Assembly: GCF_003003005.1 (NCBI RefSeq)
Contig: NZ_PVTR01000006.1
Location: 62,001-126,000, forward strand
Source: Mongoliibacter ruber
GTDB lineage: Bacteria > Bacteroidota > Bacteroidia > Cytophagales > Cyclobacteriaceae
Reading direction: 5' to 3'
Length of the DNA: 64,000 nucleotides
A program made the translations under genes and the position numbers. The notes beneath the pieces were generated by a model. It did not search any database and was not told the DNA's origin. It was given only the letters and a program-made list of their open reading frames with translations. Shown piece by piece: positions 63,338 through 64,000 of the stretch (positions are counted from its first letter, which is position 1; the number at the start of each line of letters is the position of its first letter).

Positions 63338-64000
63338 ATGAACCTTGCAATCAGATCAAAACTTTCTTTTATGATGTTTCTTGAATTTTTTATTTGGGGC
63401 TCATGGTTTGTTACAATGGGGACATTTTTGGGAATGAACTTACAGGCTTCCGGAGCCCAAACCGGGGCTGCATTTTCCACTCAATCGTTTGGGGCAATCA
63501 TCGCTCCTTTCGTAATTGGCTTGATTGCTGACCGGTACTTTAATGCCGAAAAGATATTGGGACTGCTTCATTTAGGGGGAGCTGCTCTTATGTTTATGAT
63601 GTACCAGTCTGAAACCTTTTTGATCTTTTATCCAGCAGTATTCATATACATGATTTTGTATATGCCTACTTTGGCTTTGGTCAACTCAGTATCTTTCAGA
63701 CAAATGCAAGATCCCGAAAGAGAATTTGCCTCCATAAGGGTGTGGGGCACTATCGGTTGGATCTCAGCAGGCTTGGTTATCAGTTATTTGTTTCACTGGG
63801 ACTCTGTCGAAGGAATGTCCGAAGGACTTTTGCGCAATACATTTCTTATGGCCTCAATTGCATCAGTCGTGTTAGGTTTTTTTAGTTTTACTTTACCAAA
63901 AACGCCACCCCGAGCCGAAAGGGGAAAGCAGGTGTCGATCTCGGAAATAATGGGATTGGATGCCTTAAAGCTATTAAAAGACCGTAACTACTTGGTTTTC
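63338..64000 (+). CDS. MFS nucleoside/sugar-type permease, 5' part
   Basis: At least 221 residues of a membrane protein; the gene leaves the window. MNLAIRSKLSFMMFLEFFIWGSW is a typical NupG-like beginning, followed by helices, an IADRYF A-type motif and VWGTIGWISAG. This branch of MFS (nucleoside:H+ symporter-like) often accompanies sugar-oxidoreductase clusters in Bacteroidota. The divergent 268-base spacer to the oxidoreductase gene shows no clear element. Confidence 0.85.
   Translation, partial: MNLAIRSKLSFMMFLEFFIWGSWFVTMGTFLGMNLQASGAQTGAAFSTQSFGAIIAPFVIGLIADRYFNAEKILGLLHLGGAALMFMMYQSETFLIFYPAVFIYMILYMPTLALVNSVSFRQMQDPEREFASIRVWGTIGWISAGLVISYLFHWDSVEGMSEGLLRNTFLMASIASVVLGFFSFTLPKTPPRAERGKQVSISEIMGLDALKLLKDRNYLVF

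Overview
The window looks like a piece of chromosome from a gliding-lineage Bacteroidota, most likely Cytophagales/Cyclobacteriaceae (an Algoriphagus-like genome). The grounds are a gldH lipoprotein gene beside a PSP1/RicT gene, a SusC/SusD pair, E1-alpha/beta fused in one chain, many lipoproteins with Bacteroidota-type signal peptides, -7 boxes of the form TAnnTTTG, and almost no Shine-Dalgarno sequences. The genus is an inference from family content. I saw no rRNA, tRNA, CRISPR array, prophage or intact IS element.

Layout. 1-13 kb: 3' end of nadE, lgt, yidD, an Omp85/D15-type barrel protein, a methyltransferase, a PorV-like protein overlapping a helix-hairpin-helix/barrel protein, a large secreted zinc metalloprotease, a small outer-membrane protein, DUF2256 and lipoprotein genes, a MazG-like gene and a mannose-1-phosphate guanylyltransferase. 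13-25 kb: recQ-purD-PSP1-gldH on the plus strand, then SDR and a 1312-residue DUF4011/superfamily 1 helicase on the minus strand, then rlmD with a small partner. 25.3-32.4 kb is accessory: an exported RraA-like protein, a Tat-exported enolase-superfamily dehydratase, a BASS-type transporter and an exported amidohydrolase, mixed with palindromic repeats, a decayed PIN-type toxin locus and a decayed ERCC4-type nuclease gene. 32.4-38 kb: thiL, two paralogous outer-membrane proteins, methylmalonyl-CoA epimerase, a CoA-disulfide reductase-like flavoprotein and an IscA-type scaffold. 38-47 kb: an orphan SusC/SusD pair, gcvT, comB, prs, rplY, pth. 47-55 kb: a candidate SAM riboswitch before metZ, a serpin with a lipoprotein partner, a ParD antitoxin with an internally deleted ParE, a PhyH dioxygenase, the E1 fusion and plsC. 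55-64 kb: GH29 fucosidase, small lipoproteins, a transglutaminase-like lipoprotein, a rhodanese lipoprotein, then DUF1080, cytochrome c, a TIM-barrel isomerase-like protein and a Gfo/Idh/MocA oxidoreductase, divergent from an MFS transporter that runs off the window.

Two gene groups look like catabolic units. The 59.5-64 kb set has the family composition expected of a 3-keto-glycoside (oxidise, then cleave) pathway. The 25.9-31.5 kb set carries export signals on all three enzymes around one transporter, suggesting sugar-acid or aromatic-acid chemistry in the periplasm; its substrate cannot be read from sequence.

The least expected non-coding signal is a dispersed repeat of about 150-170 bp in three same-orientation copies (28464-28614, 47284-47436, 58811-58982) with imperfect terminal inverted repeats. 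It resembles a non-autonomous MITE-like element. Three decayed loci (PIN, ERCC4, ParE) show gene loss in the spacers.
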